Shown: piece after piece, positions 1-25,700 of the stretch
Layout of the letters: each line of letters starts with the position of its first letter
Position numbering within the stretch: the stretch's first letter is position 1
Source: Lagopus muta
Taxonomy: Eukaryota > Chordata > Aves > Galliformes > Phasianidae
Length of the DNA stretch: 64,000 nucleotides
Direction: 5' to 3'
Assembly (NCBI RefSeq): GCF_023343835.1
Contig: NC_064444.1
Span: 18,265,219 to 18,329,218 of the forward strand
Notes under the pieces: generated by a model
What the model was told of the DNA's origin: nothing
Seen by the model: only the letters and a program-made list of their open reading frames with translations
The model's database searches: none
Translations under genes and position numbers: made by a program

Positions 1-370
1 TACAGCTACTGATAAAAAACCCTACCAGCTCCTGGGTCTGCAGTTACATTTTGAGAGATGCTGTAGTCCACGTACAAGTTCAACCAAAATTGATCAAATG
101 AACCATCAGGAGGTGACTGATCCTACCCAGGATGGAACGCCCACTTCTTCCAACCACAGAAACACATCATCTTTTGTTCACTGCACTACTATATTTAATC
201 TGGGATCAGCAAGAAGAAAATTCCCCTCTTCAGTCACGCCACGTGAACAAAGAATTACTCTACCCATTAAAACTGAGATGCTGTCTTTTTACTTTTAGTG
301 AAGTCAAGGGTCAGTCTGTGCTCACAGAGCGTTCCAGGGGAAAACCACTGGTGTGAAACTGTTTACTCAC

Positions 371-3300
371 TGGTTTCCAAACTCAGATGCCACAAAGAGA
401 AATCCTGTCTTCAGCACACACATGGCAGCAGCTACGGGCACGGTGTCAAAGTACTTCAGTCGAATCTCAGTGACCTGAAAGCAGAGGAAGACATGAACTT
501 ACTAGCAAGGCACTAAAGCTGTACATGTGTGACTTTAAAAGAAAAAAAAAAAAAGGCACCTGATTCAGTGAAGCAGAAATCTTTTCATTGCTTAATACTA
601 GGGTAAGCAGCAGCAAGCTACTACGGTTTAAGTGAGGTATTTCAACTTACAGACTAGCTGGCTGTGCCAAGCTAGTTTCCTGAACTCACATCAAGATCGA
701 CTGCAGCACACAAACCAGAACTCTGCACGCCCTGCTGTCACTACGAGGAACAGCAGTTATAGCTGTGAGCATAACAGTATCACAGAAAACGTAGAGTATG
801 TGCTAAACCCAAAATATTGTGTATTTATCACTTCAGAGAACCAGGCAAAGCTATGGACTAAGAACTCTCTAACTATGTGCTTCTTGTCACTCTTCAAATA
901 TGGCTTACCATGTCCTCATCAGTCTCCAGGGTGATTTTGAAGATGTCTCCCTGCTCTGTTTGGGCCAGGAAGAAGAACATGGATTTGGTCTTGTGTGTAG
1001 CAGAGCAGACAAAGATCATACCTCTCTCTGGGTCATCCAAGTCATTCTATCAAGAAAGAAAGCAGAAATGATTGGTGGAAAAGACCTGTACAGATGTGGT
1101 TTCGCTGACTGAAGTATTTCCATTTCACAGGTGCCTGAGAACTGACAGCACACAGAGAAGTTTTCCCCCATTATACCCAGCACCTCTCTCCCCCAAAAGG
1201 AAATACATTTCTAAGACCCTGTGCCTAAGCTTTCCCCTCTTTTTTGCCCAGACAACCCCCAAACATCAAAACCAAACACAGCAGTAACACAACCAGATGT
1301 TTTTCAGCACCAGGTATTTAAAGCTCTGCCAGAGAACATAATGATCTGCGTCAGCGAAGGAGGAGAACGAAGCCTTACAAGCAACAGAGCAGCTGTTGAA
1401 TTCACCTGTATACACAACAGCAGCCATGACTCAACACCTCAAGTCAGCCTACCTTACACTGACAGCACTGCCCCAAGTGCCCGATCAGAGTCCTTGGAGT
1501 ATTTTCAGCGTCAATCTCAGAGAAGAGACATGAAACCAACTCATCACATCAGGCCATGCCTACCACCCATCTTCCCCCACAGATGACACGTGCAGCCATC
1601 AAGGCAGATAGAGGCTAACAGATTCTTAATCCTGTTCTCTTCGCTTTAAATCCTCCCCCATAGTGGCAAATTTACTCAGCAACAACAAAGGAAATCTTAT
1701 AAAAAGGTAAAGGAGGAATCCCAGAATGCTCACCCGTCTCCTGGGAATTGGGCATCTGATATCCGGCTGGTCACCAAAGTTTTTATAAGTGATGTAGTTT
1801 TCTGAGCAGATCAGCACCCCACTGGGTCCATCAGAACCACCAGGGACTGAAACACAACAAGGAAATGTCACTACGAGAAGAACTCTTACCACAGATCTGA
1901 ACTACTATTTATGAAGATTTATTTTGGTCCTTTGAAACAGCATAGCTCTTAGTGCTCTGCATCACCCTGAATATGTGATTTTTTTCTAAGGAGAAAGAAT
2001 ACAGCTTTCTGTGCGGGCATAAAAACAGGGCAGAATGAACTGAGGCACCAGGAAAAAGAAAAACAAAGCATACATCTCCAAGTAAATTGCTTGTTTCATC
2101 CTTTATGTCTCATTCTCACCTAGAAAGCCACGCTGAGCCCAAAATACCACATCAGCAATTTGTCAGTGACTGGCATGTTTGCTTGCTGTCATAATAGCAG
2201 ATGTTTTTCTGACACATCTTTCATCTAAGAATGTTTATTAAAATGGTCCTGTTGGGAGCCCAGCATAACGCAACACACTACTGAAGGGCAGCAGCAGCAG
2301 AGCAAGCAGATCCAGCCCAGTGTTTGTTCCTGACAGCTGCCAGCAGGTGATATAACAACAGAGTAGGCATACCTAGCTTTCAGCTTCTTTCCACTTGGAG
2401 AGATATCTGCAGATCAGCACTTCCTCAAGCTGAAAGTGTTAGCTTTGTATCAAATCCTGGTAGATGGGCCTTTAGAGATGTTTATTTACTGGCTTTTTGC
2501 ATGCACGTCAGCTGCTCACATCCCATTCAGAAGAGTAGAACAGTACTTATGCATTATCTCAAATTACATTCTTTTGCATCTGTCACTAGATATTAAATTT
2601 TGTTTGACATCTAGTTTCTGAACAACGAGAATCCAAGGCAGACACAAGAGAGATGCAGAGCAGTTTGCAAACCTCAGCTGTATCTCCTATTTTTGCATAT
2701 TTCCACACGTGAACCATTACTCATGACCTGGCTCACCCATTAATTTCTACTGATGGCTCAAACTGCTAACCAAACAGCTCCTAGCACCTAAAGCATAGCA
2801 ACAACAGAAAAGGAACCGAACAGATCCACGGGAAAGTGAGAGAGCAGCCAGGTGGGCAGTACCTGTTATAAGGAAGTTGCCATGCTCTTCCAGAGGCTCA
2901 CTGTATTTCCTAACTACGTGGTTCAAACCCAAGTCCAGCTCATAAAACGTCAAGGTCTGTTGTGTGTTGGCTGCTGCTTCTCCTGTTGGATCGTTGTCTG
3001 CTTCCTAAAACACAAAACACGAACACTTAATTCCAAACACCAACGGCATCTGTGTGTTCTGTGAAAACATTCTAAGACCTGAAATGGCACGAGTGAGAAG
3101 CAGCAATTCAAACACACGCAGAGATCATTTTCACTGAAGTCTACAGCAGCAGTGGGAGCTTCACATCCCCAGCAGTGTCTACACAGAGCAAGATCCTCAT
3201 CAGCTCAAGCCTGTTACCACACAGTAACCATGTCTGCCATCAAACACAGCCTGTGGTTTTCCTTCAGCCTCCAGCCAGTAATCATACCTCCACCCTCTCT

Positions 3301-5755
3301 GACACACAAGACTTCAGGGCACTGTAAATTACAACATGAAGGCTTGCCCTCGAGTACAGCTTTAACCTCTAGAACAACAGAGCAGACACTTTTCTTTAGG
3401 TGCTTATTCAGACAGCTGACAGGTACACTGTCCAAAGCAAACAACTTGGTCACAATTCAGGCAGTATTTTAACAGCAAAAGGTTTGCTCTTCATGTGCTA
3501 CTCACTGACAGCACCAAGTTGTCTCTCAAAAAAGGAGAAGCAAAACTAATATATCAAAAAAGAGTCAAACATCAAAATGAAGCCCAAAAGAGTTGGCTGA
3601 AGGTGCTCCAAAAGGTTCAGGGGAAGAAAACATGTGCAGTTCAGCAGCAACAAGTTAAGAATCACCAAAACAGAAGAGACCTTCCAGCTCTAAAGGTAAG
3701 ACAAGAACGCAAGTAAGCTCGAGACAAATAAAAGTCATCTCAGACAGGAAAGGCACACAACGCTCCCTGGTTCCACAGACAGGTGAAGCAGGACAGAAGA
3801 GAAGTAACAAAGTGCAGCAGACAGCAAAAAGTCACCAAAGTCTTCTCACCTCGTAATCCATTTCCAGACAAGCAAACATTGGGTTTTCAAACCCCACGTC
3901 AACTCCCACCACGTGGTAGACCAAGGTATTGGCCTTGTGGGCTTCCAGTGGGGACGAAATGGTGAGCCGAGCTGCAGCATCTCTGTTTAAGATATACACC
4001 AGCTTCTGCTTTTCAATAGCACCTGCAAGAAAAGGGCAGCAATAGTTGGCGATGAGAGCTGTCAAACCTGCATCCCAACACAAACCTTCACAACAGAACG
4101 TCAGCATTATTTTGCTGCTGAAATCTGCTATTGGTTACATATCCCTGTGTCAGCAATTATCTTCAAACACCTCACTTTTAGTATTTCAGACTGTAAGCAA
4201 CAAATCCAGCTCTGAAAACTAACTCTGACTCTTTGGGTTAGTTCCAACTAGCCCAGTATTCAGCCCATGGTAGCTACAGGCAGATCTACCCACATTCCAT
4301 AACACAAAACACGATGGACTGCATGGAAACAAGAACAAGTTAAAAAAAAAAAACAGCTTTAGCAAACTAAGGAAGTTCATGCACTCATGTTTATTCTCAC
4401 TCCACAAGCTTGCCATCCCGTTGGCTGTAAAAACACAACTGCTAGCAATGCTGGTCAGCCAACCAAGTAAGATGCCTCATGGTAATGCTTAAACTACCAA
4501 AGTGTTCTTTCTAGCTATGAAGCCTGATCAGAGATTCATCTAGTTGTCTCCACACTACACGTCAGAGAAGAGACATGAATTCACAGCATCATTTCAGGCT
4601 GGAGGAGCTGACCACACCACAGACGGATGGCTGCAGCCCTAACTTTTCTCCCAGACATCATACATCAGGGTTCTGCCCGCTCACCACAAAGCTGGCTGAC
4701 TTCTTTCCAGACTGCTTCGGCCCAACGTTAGAATTTAATTTGTGCAATTCCATCAGCATCAAGGAACTATTTCAAGGGTCTGCATTCTCCTTCACACGTC
4801 TCACAGCCTACCAAACTGCCTGAGAAGAAGTACTTCAAACACACCCGACAGAAACTTGCTATTAACTCCAAGACAGGAAGTAAAACCAAGCAAAAAACCA
4901 AGCCTCTAGGTCGACTTACTGATCATGACAGCACGGCCCTTTGGGTCTACGGCCAAGTACTGGCCTGGAACAATCCTGCGACATCCACTCTTGCCAAAGG
5001 TTTCCTGATGAATCTTCTCAAACACGTTTTTGGAAGGCTGGTACTCCAGGATAACAATGCGCCCTGAGTCGCTGCCCACAACAATGTAGTCTTTGGTCCC
5101 TCCTGTCAGCCGGAAGGCCATGAGGGAACGGATGACCCCAAACACTTCCACCGTCAGCAAGGTGTGAACCTTCCCCGTGTTGGGGTCTGGGCGGAGCAGC
5201 TCCAAGATCTTGCCCCGAGAAACAACAATTTCTTGTTGTTTGGTTCCTGAGGAATGAGGAACAACACAGCAGAACAAGCAGTTAAGATAAACACCGCCAG
5301 AAAGATTACAGAATATTTTTCTGTATATTATCAATGTGTAATATTCAGGGTGACAGAACATCCAAGGGATTTTTGTTTACTGTTGTCAGAGAACTCAAAG
5401 CACCAAGCAAGGTGCCCTGTGTTTCACTATCTCTTAATAAATTGTGAAAATAAAATATTAAATTAAATCTGCACGTGAGATCAAGCCAAACATTCTCTCT
5501 TTCCACACGAACCAATCGCTCAGGTTGCACACTTGGGATCAAACGATAAGACACCTCCAGAAGTAAAAGACTTAACTATATTGATGCAGAGTAGCTACAG
5601 CAACCAAACAGCACAGAAATTATTTTTCTTCTCTACTGTCTGAAAGAGCCTGGGCCAAAAAATGTTACAGGGTAGAAAAAGTTACCTGAGAAGTTGCCAT
5701 GGATGGCATAGCTGATGCCCGTGGCACGCTGTAACGTGAGGTTGTACAGGAACAT
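371..5755 (-). CDS. SF3B3: SF3B3, splicing factor 3b subunit 3 (5' part, residues 1-355)
   Basis: Core scaffold of the SF3b complex of the U2 snRNP, which stabilises branch-site recognition in the nucleus. Coding exons in transcript order: 5755-5686, 5246-4920, 4022-3850, 3004-2863, 1846-1734, 1046-909, 474-371. All have AG/GT borders and the phases join without a break, giving 355 codons plus two bases. The remaining ~860 residues (family length about 1217) lie left of the window. The start is the ATG at 5755-5753, opening [15 protein letters not shown]. Recognisable stretches include [34 protein letters not shown] and [15 protein letters not shown], from the N-terminal MMS1/CPSF-like beta-propeller region. 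The 5' end faces COG4 across a shared promoter. Identity is by remembered near-identity to human SF3B3; certainty is high. Confidence 0.97.
1847..4919. other. SF3B3 intronic sequence
   Basis: The introns between the SF3B3 exons here (1847-2862, 3005-3849, 4023-4919) hold AT-rich, non-repetitive sequence with short A-runs. I see no additional exon, RNA gene or recognisable transposon. The open frames on either strand are short and lack family signatures. Confidence 0.5.
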
Positions 5756-5891
5756 GGTGACAGTGGATTCACTTCACTTTCTCGTAGCGGCACTGAATCT
5801 GCAACAGGTATTTGTACAGCCAGAATCATTCATGTGGCACAAAAGCAGAACTGATGCTCTCTTATTAATCTGCAGTTCTAACCTTAATCCT

Positions 5892-6163
5892 TATCATAGA
5901 ATCATTGAACTGCAAGGTTGGAAACGACCTGCAAGATCATTCAGTCCAATCGCCCTCCCATCACCACTGCTACAAGCACTAAACCAGATCTCGTAGCTCT
6001 TCATCCAGGCGCCTCTTGTACACTATCAGGGACGGCGACTCCACCACCTCCCTGGGCAGCCATTCCAATGCCTGACCACCATCTGAGAGGAAAAGTTCTT
6101 ATGTCTAAACTAAACCTCCTCTGATACAACTTGTGGCCATTTCCTCGGGTCCTTTTTTTTTTT
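5892..6163 (-). repeat. CR1 LINE 3' fragment
   Basis: Read on the minus strand, this is a 5'-truncated CR1 ending in the avian CR1 3' tail (complement of ATCATAGAATCATTGAA at 5893). It carries the typical block containing CTCCACCACCTCCCTGGGCA on the plus strand at about 6038. It lies in the first SF3B3 intron. Divergence from remembered CR1 consensus is moderate, so the subfamily is left open. Confidence 0.85.
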
Positions 6164-6254
6164 GCCTGGGAATCCTTCTCAGCAGATTTAGAGCTTACAG
6201 CCACTGCTGACTGGCTCAGTGACAGGACGGTGGGGGACTGTTTTAAATTAAAAG

Positions 6255-6480
6255 AAATGTAGGTTAAGTGTTGGGTGACATCTTTCCCTCAGGGCCCTGG
6301 CACAGCTGCCCAGATTAGCTGTGGATATCCAACTCCTAGAAGTGCTCAAATCCAGGCTGGACGGGCAGTCTGACCTACTACCTGATTTAGAGGTTGCCAA
6401 CCCTGCCTGTGGCACAGTGGGGACCTGGTGATCTCTGAAACCCTTTCCAATCCAAACCCCTCTATGGTTCCATAGCACAC
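6255..6480 (+). repeat. CR1 LINE 3' fragment, degraded
   Basis: A plus-strand copy of the CR1 3' region: the block with TCAAATCCAGGCTGGACGGG is followed by TTTCCAATCCAAACCCCTCT and a worn tail (CTATGGTTCCATAG). It sits about 90 bp from an oppositely oriented CR1. It is more diverged than the copies at 40.4 and 62.2 kb and hence probably older. Confidence 0.75.
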
Positions 6481-6559
6481 CTTCCCGTGCCGTTACCCCT
6501 CGGCTGTACCCTGAGCCCCGCAGCACGGGGTGGCGATTCCCTCCCTCGGGAACAACGCA

Positions 6560-7203
6560 GGACGAGCACAAGCCGAACAAGCCGCACAGAAACCTCCGTC
6601 CTTCAGGCCCCCGAGCGATGGAACCTGCCCTCCGCTCCCGAACCGCCTTCCCCTACACCCGGCCCCAGGATCCGCCTCAGGCTCAGGCTCAGGCCCGGCC
6701 CGCCTCTCACAGCCCGGGCCCCGCGGGGCTCACGGCCAGCTCCTACCCCACAAATGACGGCTTACACGGCACTCACTTAGCCGAGAGCCCGCCGCCGGAC
6801 AGGCACAGCACGGCGGGGCCGTCCCTACCGTGCGGATGGCGGCGGATGCTACTCCGGCCTAGGCGGGCGCCCCGCCGACCCGCTCAGCCATCAGCCCTGC
6901 GCCTGCGTGCTGCGCTCCCGCGCTTCCTCGCTGGGGCCTTCCTCGAGGCCCGGCGCGCGCGCGCTGTGAGAGGAAGCGGCTGTCCGAGGCAGTGCCTGAA
7001 TAACCACGGACCGACAGCAGCGTTACCTCGCGCTGAGAGCCTCCACAAAATTCCCCCAACACGTCAAGGCGTGTTGAATCGAAATAGCGTGGTCATCCCG
7101 CTCTTCCAGGCGGAACGGAGACGGTGCGAACCTTCAGGCACGGCTCAGGCAGCCCCACTGGGCCTGACGGCGTTGGCGGCGGCCGGCTGAGCCGCGTCCC
7201 GAG
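6560..7203. promoter_or_regulatory. Divergent CpG-island promoter of SF3B3 (-) and COG4 (+)
   Basis: A CpG-dense stretch lies between SF3B3 exon 1 (ending near 6860) and the COG4 start codon at 7204, so the two 5' ends are at most about 350 bp apart. An NRF1-like core (TGCGCCTGCGTGC) lies at 6899-6911. No TATA box is evident, as expected for housekeeping CpG-island promoters. The same head-to-head pair exists in human (established knowledge). Exact start sites are not visible from sequence. Confidence 0.75.
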
Positions 7204-21227
<14,024 letters not shown>

Positions 21228-21838
21228 TTCTCTGCACACAAGCACCCTGAAGGAGGTAACAGCAGGAACACTGCAGCCCTGGTGCTGGCCTAAATCCCCC
21301 CTGGGGCTATAGCTGGCTGTTGGATCTTGTGAGTTTGGGGTGCTGGCCTTCCAGGGCAGGGGAAGAAGAGCCTCTGTCCTTCTGAGGGACCAGAAATAAG
21401 GCAGCAGAGGACTCTCACACTGAGAGCAGTGTGACACATGCTAGGTGAATGGACAGGGATGTGCTAGTGCATTGCTCCTTTCATTCTGCTTCCCTGTGTG
21501 AGACCACAGAAGATCCAGGAAATTCAGGGTTGCTGTGGAATGTTTTCATTATGGATCTGTACAGATTGCTCTGCCTGTGCCCCCGTGGTGGCGTTTGCCC
21601 TGCTTTCTGCAGGGAGGCTGCAGCCACGTTCCTTCTGTTCTGCTTGTTTGTGGGTCAGCTCTCTCCCTGGTGGTGATGGGGACTGTGCAGTAGCAGAAGC
21701 AGCCTGCTGCGAGGCAGGAATGGTGGTGGGGGCAGGGTGCTTGGAAAATCACCAGCAGGCCTCTCGAGGAAGGAGGGTCACGGCCCTGCTGGCTCTGTAC
21801 AGATACACTATAAATAAACCGCGCCTGGCTGAGCAGCG
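21228..21838 (+). other. COG4: COG4 3' UTR
   Basis: Runs from the TAG at 21225-21227 to the expected cleavage site 10-25 nt past the AATAAA at 21813. No recognisable repeat is present. Confidence 0.75.
21813..21818 (+). terminator. COG4 polyadenylation signal AATAAA
   Basis: Canonical AATAAA within CTATAAATAAACC, 586 nt after the stop codon. It is the only canonical signal noted in this 3' UTR. Confidence 0.75.
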
Positions 21839-22124
21839 ACCTTGGGCTGCGTGTGCGTGCCTGGAGGGAGCTGGAGCAATGGGAGATGAGCTGTTCACTG
21901 TGTCATCATCTCTTCTGAACTGCGCCACGGCAGCAAGATGCTCTTCTTGCTGGCAGCAGCACAGCATAAACACCCACGTTCCAGTACCTGGTGCCAACTC
22001 GAGGCTTGGATGCATCCAGCGGTAGCACTGTGACACTGGGAAACCACAGAGCTCTGTGTGTCCTGCCTTACCTCCCCTGGGAGGCTCACAGGGAAGGAGA
22101 AGTGGGACAGAGAACGAAGGCATG

Positions 22125-22700
22125 CTGGGAACAAGCTCTTTTATTCAAAGAGCCCGCAGGGACTGGTAACTCGCTGCAGAAATAACCTCTCAGCACAGGA
22201 GGGGGAGGTGATTCCACATCCAGGGATGGAGCATTGCACGCTGAAGGGCAGCACGGGCCACTGCTATTGGAAGAGGAGAAAGGCTTAGCAGCGTCACAAA
22301 TGCTATTCCTTTCCGTTCAGAGAACCATGAGAACACAGCTCTGCCTGGAGGCCAGCTGTGACCCTAGCAGCCTGTCCTTCCAGTACATCCTTGGGCCTGC
22401 CCAGCTCCAGTCTGTGTGGGTTTTGGGCCCAGCAACAGCACATAAAGGCCACATCAAAACATAAGGCACCTGCTGGAGCCAGCTGCCAGGCTCCATGAGT
22501 GGCATCCCCAGCTCTGCTGGGACCTGGCTGTGTTCTGCAGCACTGGACCGAGTGTGTCACGGGGCTGAGGAACCCAGCAAGGAGAATCCATGAGCAGCCC
22601 TGGCTGCAGCAGCAGGGAGCTGAGACATGGGGATCCTTCCTGATTTGGGTGGCAGCCATCTCCTCTGTCCCAGATGTCCCCCAGCAATGGCTGAAGGCCT
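22125..22700 (-). other. FCSK: FCSK 3' UTR
   Basis: Lies between the FCSK stop codon (22703-22701) and a minus-strand AATAAA at 22145-22140. It converges on the COG4 3' end with about 285 bp between the inferred cleavage sites. Confidence 0.7.
22140..22145 (-). terminator. FCSK polyadenylation signal AATAAA (minus strand)
   Basis: The minus strand reads GAATAAAAG, 556 nt past the stop codon. It is the canonical hexamer closest to the convergent COG4 3' end. Confidence 0.7.
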
Positions 22701-25700
22701 TCACATGGCCATGTCCTCTCCAGGGTGAGCGCTGCTGTTAGGATCACATCCCACCACTTCCATGGAGAAACCTCCTGTGTCCACTTCAATGCTGTGAATG
22801 CTGAAGTTGTCCAGGCCCTGTAAAAAAGGAGTTAATGGGGCAGTAGTCAGCAAGGGACTCTCTCTCTCACACACACACACTAAACAGGCTTGTCCTACTT
22901 GTGGCTGGGGGGGAGGGATGCTTCTAGTGCATGAATCAGGCTTCTGCAAACCACCTGCAATGCTGGGCTTTGTGAGCAGCTTTTGGCCAATGTAACAGCT
23001 GGAGGCACAGATCTCACCTCTGTTTTTGCTAGAATTTGGTGCAAAGCCTCTTTTTGCTGAGGGACTTTGGTTAAGACGTAAAGGAAGCCACCACCACCAG
23101 CCCCAGCCAAGCACTGCCCGTAGACATAAGGCTGCAGAGCATCCATCATGCGCCCGACGGCCAGCGGCTCACACCCAGGGGCCATGCATTTCTTCTGCTG
23201 CCAGTAGACGTCCAGACACTTGCCAATGAGTGGCAGGTTTCCTGCAGGACAGAGGATGTGACAGAGAAGAAAAGATTTGTCTCCAGTCCTCCTAAAGGGC
23301 AAAAACCTGCTCAGCCTGAGCTCACTTCTGCCTTCTCATCTACCCCAATCCTCTGCCTGCTGAGCAAGCCATCCCCGCTGTTGCTTTGCTGTTCATTTTT
23401 AATCCTCCACAGGGTGAGAATTTGCTTGCTTTCATGCTCCAGCTTCTCCTCCTCTGCATCCCAGCAGACAAAATCCAAATGAATCCACTTCATAGGCTAG
23501 CTGTGACCCCCACTCCCATTACTGATGACTCAAGAAAATCACACTCAGTGTGCCCCACAGGAGCCTCTTCCAGTCCCCCCCCTCTCAAGATCTTAGTTTA
23601 AGCCTCAATTTGGGGGTGTTGCCTATAAAATGCAGGTAAGCCTAAGGTTGCTCCAGCTGTTGGACCCTGCACTGCCCTAGCTTTTGTCCCCATAGACTCT
23701 CTGGGGGATATTTTGCTGCTTCAGTTGTTAGAAGGGACAGCGTGGTACAGGGAGGGGAGCTCACACCTTGCCTCAAGGCCCGGGCACACTCCTCAGCATT
23801 ATTCACCAGAGCGTCGGCATTTTGTACAATGGAGGGCAGCCTGGCATACCAGTTCCTCACCACGTCCTGCAAGAGGCCAGGTTGTTGGAGACGAGCACCT
23901 TGGCCCACAAGTGTCCCCATCACCACCCTGCTGGCTTGAGTGGCACAGCCTCTCCCCAAGGGGACGTGCACTGAGGGGGAGCAGAGCCAGAGCCCCTGTG
24001 TTACCTGGAGCAGGTTGCGAGCCAGGCGAGTCTTCCCCGTGTACACGAGCAGCAAGTGATCGCTGAGGATCCGGGCAAAGCCTTCAGGCACCAGGATCTC
24101 CTCCACCTCCACCCTGAGTGGCAGCCGGGCCTCCGACCTCCCAATCTTGATGCCAGGCACCAGCCCACCCACCTGGTCCTGCCACCCGCCACCTGCAGCG
24201 CACAGGATCCTCAGCTGGAGCCCAGGCCCCCCCACCCCATGACAGCTGCTTTCTCCAGCTGCTACCTGTCGTGAGCCTCTGCTCCAGATGCAGCACGGCG
24301 TGGATGAGGGACTCGGTGCCAGCAACCTTCCCAGCTGCCCGGTACAGCGCTGCCATCACTGCTCCCGCTAGGATGCTGCTGGTGCCTGCAGGGAGCACAG
24401 GGTCAGGGCAGCGATGGGGATGCTGCATCTCGGTGCTTGGGGAAGGACAGATATCCCAGCCCCTTCCCCGCAAACAGACCGAGGCCAGACCCGTGGGGCA
24501 GCCTGGACCAGGTGTGCACCTCAAAGCCACCCCCAAAGCTCTCCATCAGCTGATCCCTCAAGGGCTTCTGCGAAGGGAACTGCACGATCTGCGTGCATAT
24601 GAAGGCAGCTTTGAGCAAGGCTCCTAGAAACAGAAAGAAAAAGCACAGCTGTGCCTGCTGCACTGCCTATTCCATCACCCAGCAGCGAGGATCAGAGCGG
24701 ATCGCTCCAGAGGTGGCACGGATCTAGCACCCACCACAAGGTCAGGACACCAAGGGCACAAAGCCAGGCTGTGCAGCCACTGACCCCTCACCTGGCGCAT
24801 GTGGCTGGCAGTAGTTCTCCAACTGCCCCAGCTCGTGGCACACCAGTTCCACCGCCGCCTCACCCCACGGCGCCCCACCGAGGCTGGCCAAGCGCAGCTC
24901 CGGCTCACCGATGCGCCGCACCCGGGCACCAATGGGTCGGCACCCATCCACCAGCACTGCCACGTCCACCACAGCCCCGCCGTGCTCATATGTGATGGGA
25001 GGAGTGTCGCTCCAGCCCCCTGCCAAGACACACTATCAGCCCTTTGGCTCATTTCTCCATAGGGGCAAGACAGCGCTCCAGCCGTCATCATCCGTCCCCG
25101 TCCATCCCACCAGCTCTGAGCCCACCTTGGGATGGAAAAGCTCACCAGAGAGGTCCAGGCGGGCTGGACACGCCACCTGCACCCAGTGCCCCAGGGGTGG
25201 CAGCTCCGCCGGGCACACAGTGACAAACTGGCATGAGGACATCACCGCCTGCCGGATGAGGATCTGCTCGGCCCCTTCGTAGTGCCGAGCTGCTCTCACC
25301 AGCAGGGCTGGACTGCAAAAAGAGGGATGCTGAGCCCGCTGCCGTGGCCCCCTGGGTCAGCATGGAAAGCAACAGTTTGCTGCTCCGTGCCTCACCTGCT
25401 CATCCACTTCTGCCGCTCGGTTGCCAGCTCCCGCACCCCGCCAGCAATGTCCCCGCTCTCCAGGTGCCCAAAAGCCAAAGCCCACTCCCTGTTGGCAGCA
25501 GGTCCGCTCCGCAAGCCCCCTTCCCCATGTGCCATGCAGCCCAGGACATCAGCAATGCAGGCGAGTGCCCGGGCTGCGATGCCTGCGTCATCAGCTGTAG
25601 AGGCAACTAGAAAATTAAGGGAAGGCTGTGAGTGGCCTGAAGCAGCCTGCTTCTGCAAGAAGTTGGCTCCAGGGGAGAGGGACATGTGTAAACCTGCATC

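Larger units (their letters stand above)
5756..6860 (-). other. SF3B3: SF3B3 5' UTR: non-coding exon 1 and start of exon 2
   Basis: Coding exon 1 has an acceptor (TTGCAG) after which the exon begins at 5798, leaving 43 nt of 5' UTR before the ATG. A consensus donor (CTAA then GTGAGT) ends a GC-rich non-coding exon at 6777; its 5' limit is near 6850-6860 but is only inferred. The 978-nt intron between them holds two CR1 fragments in opposite orientation. Confidence 0.7.
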
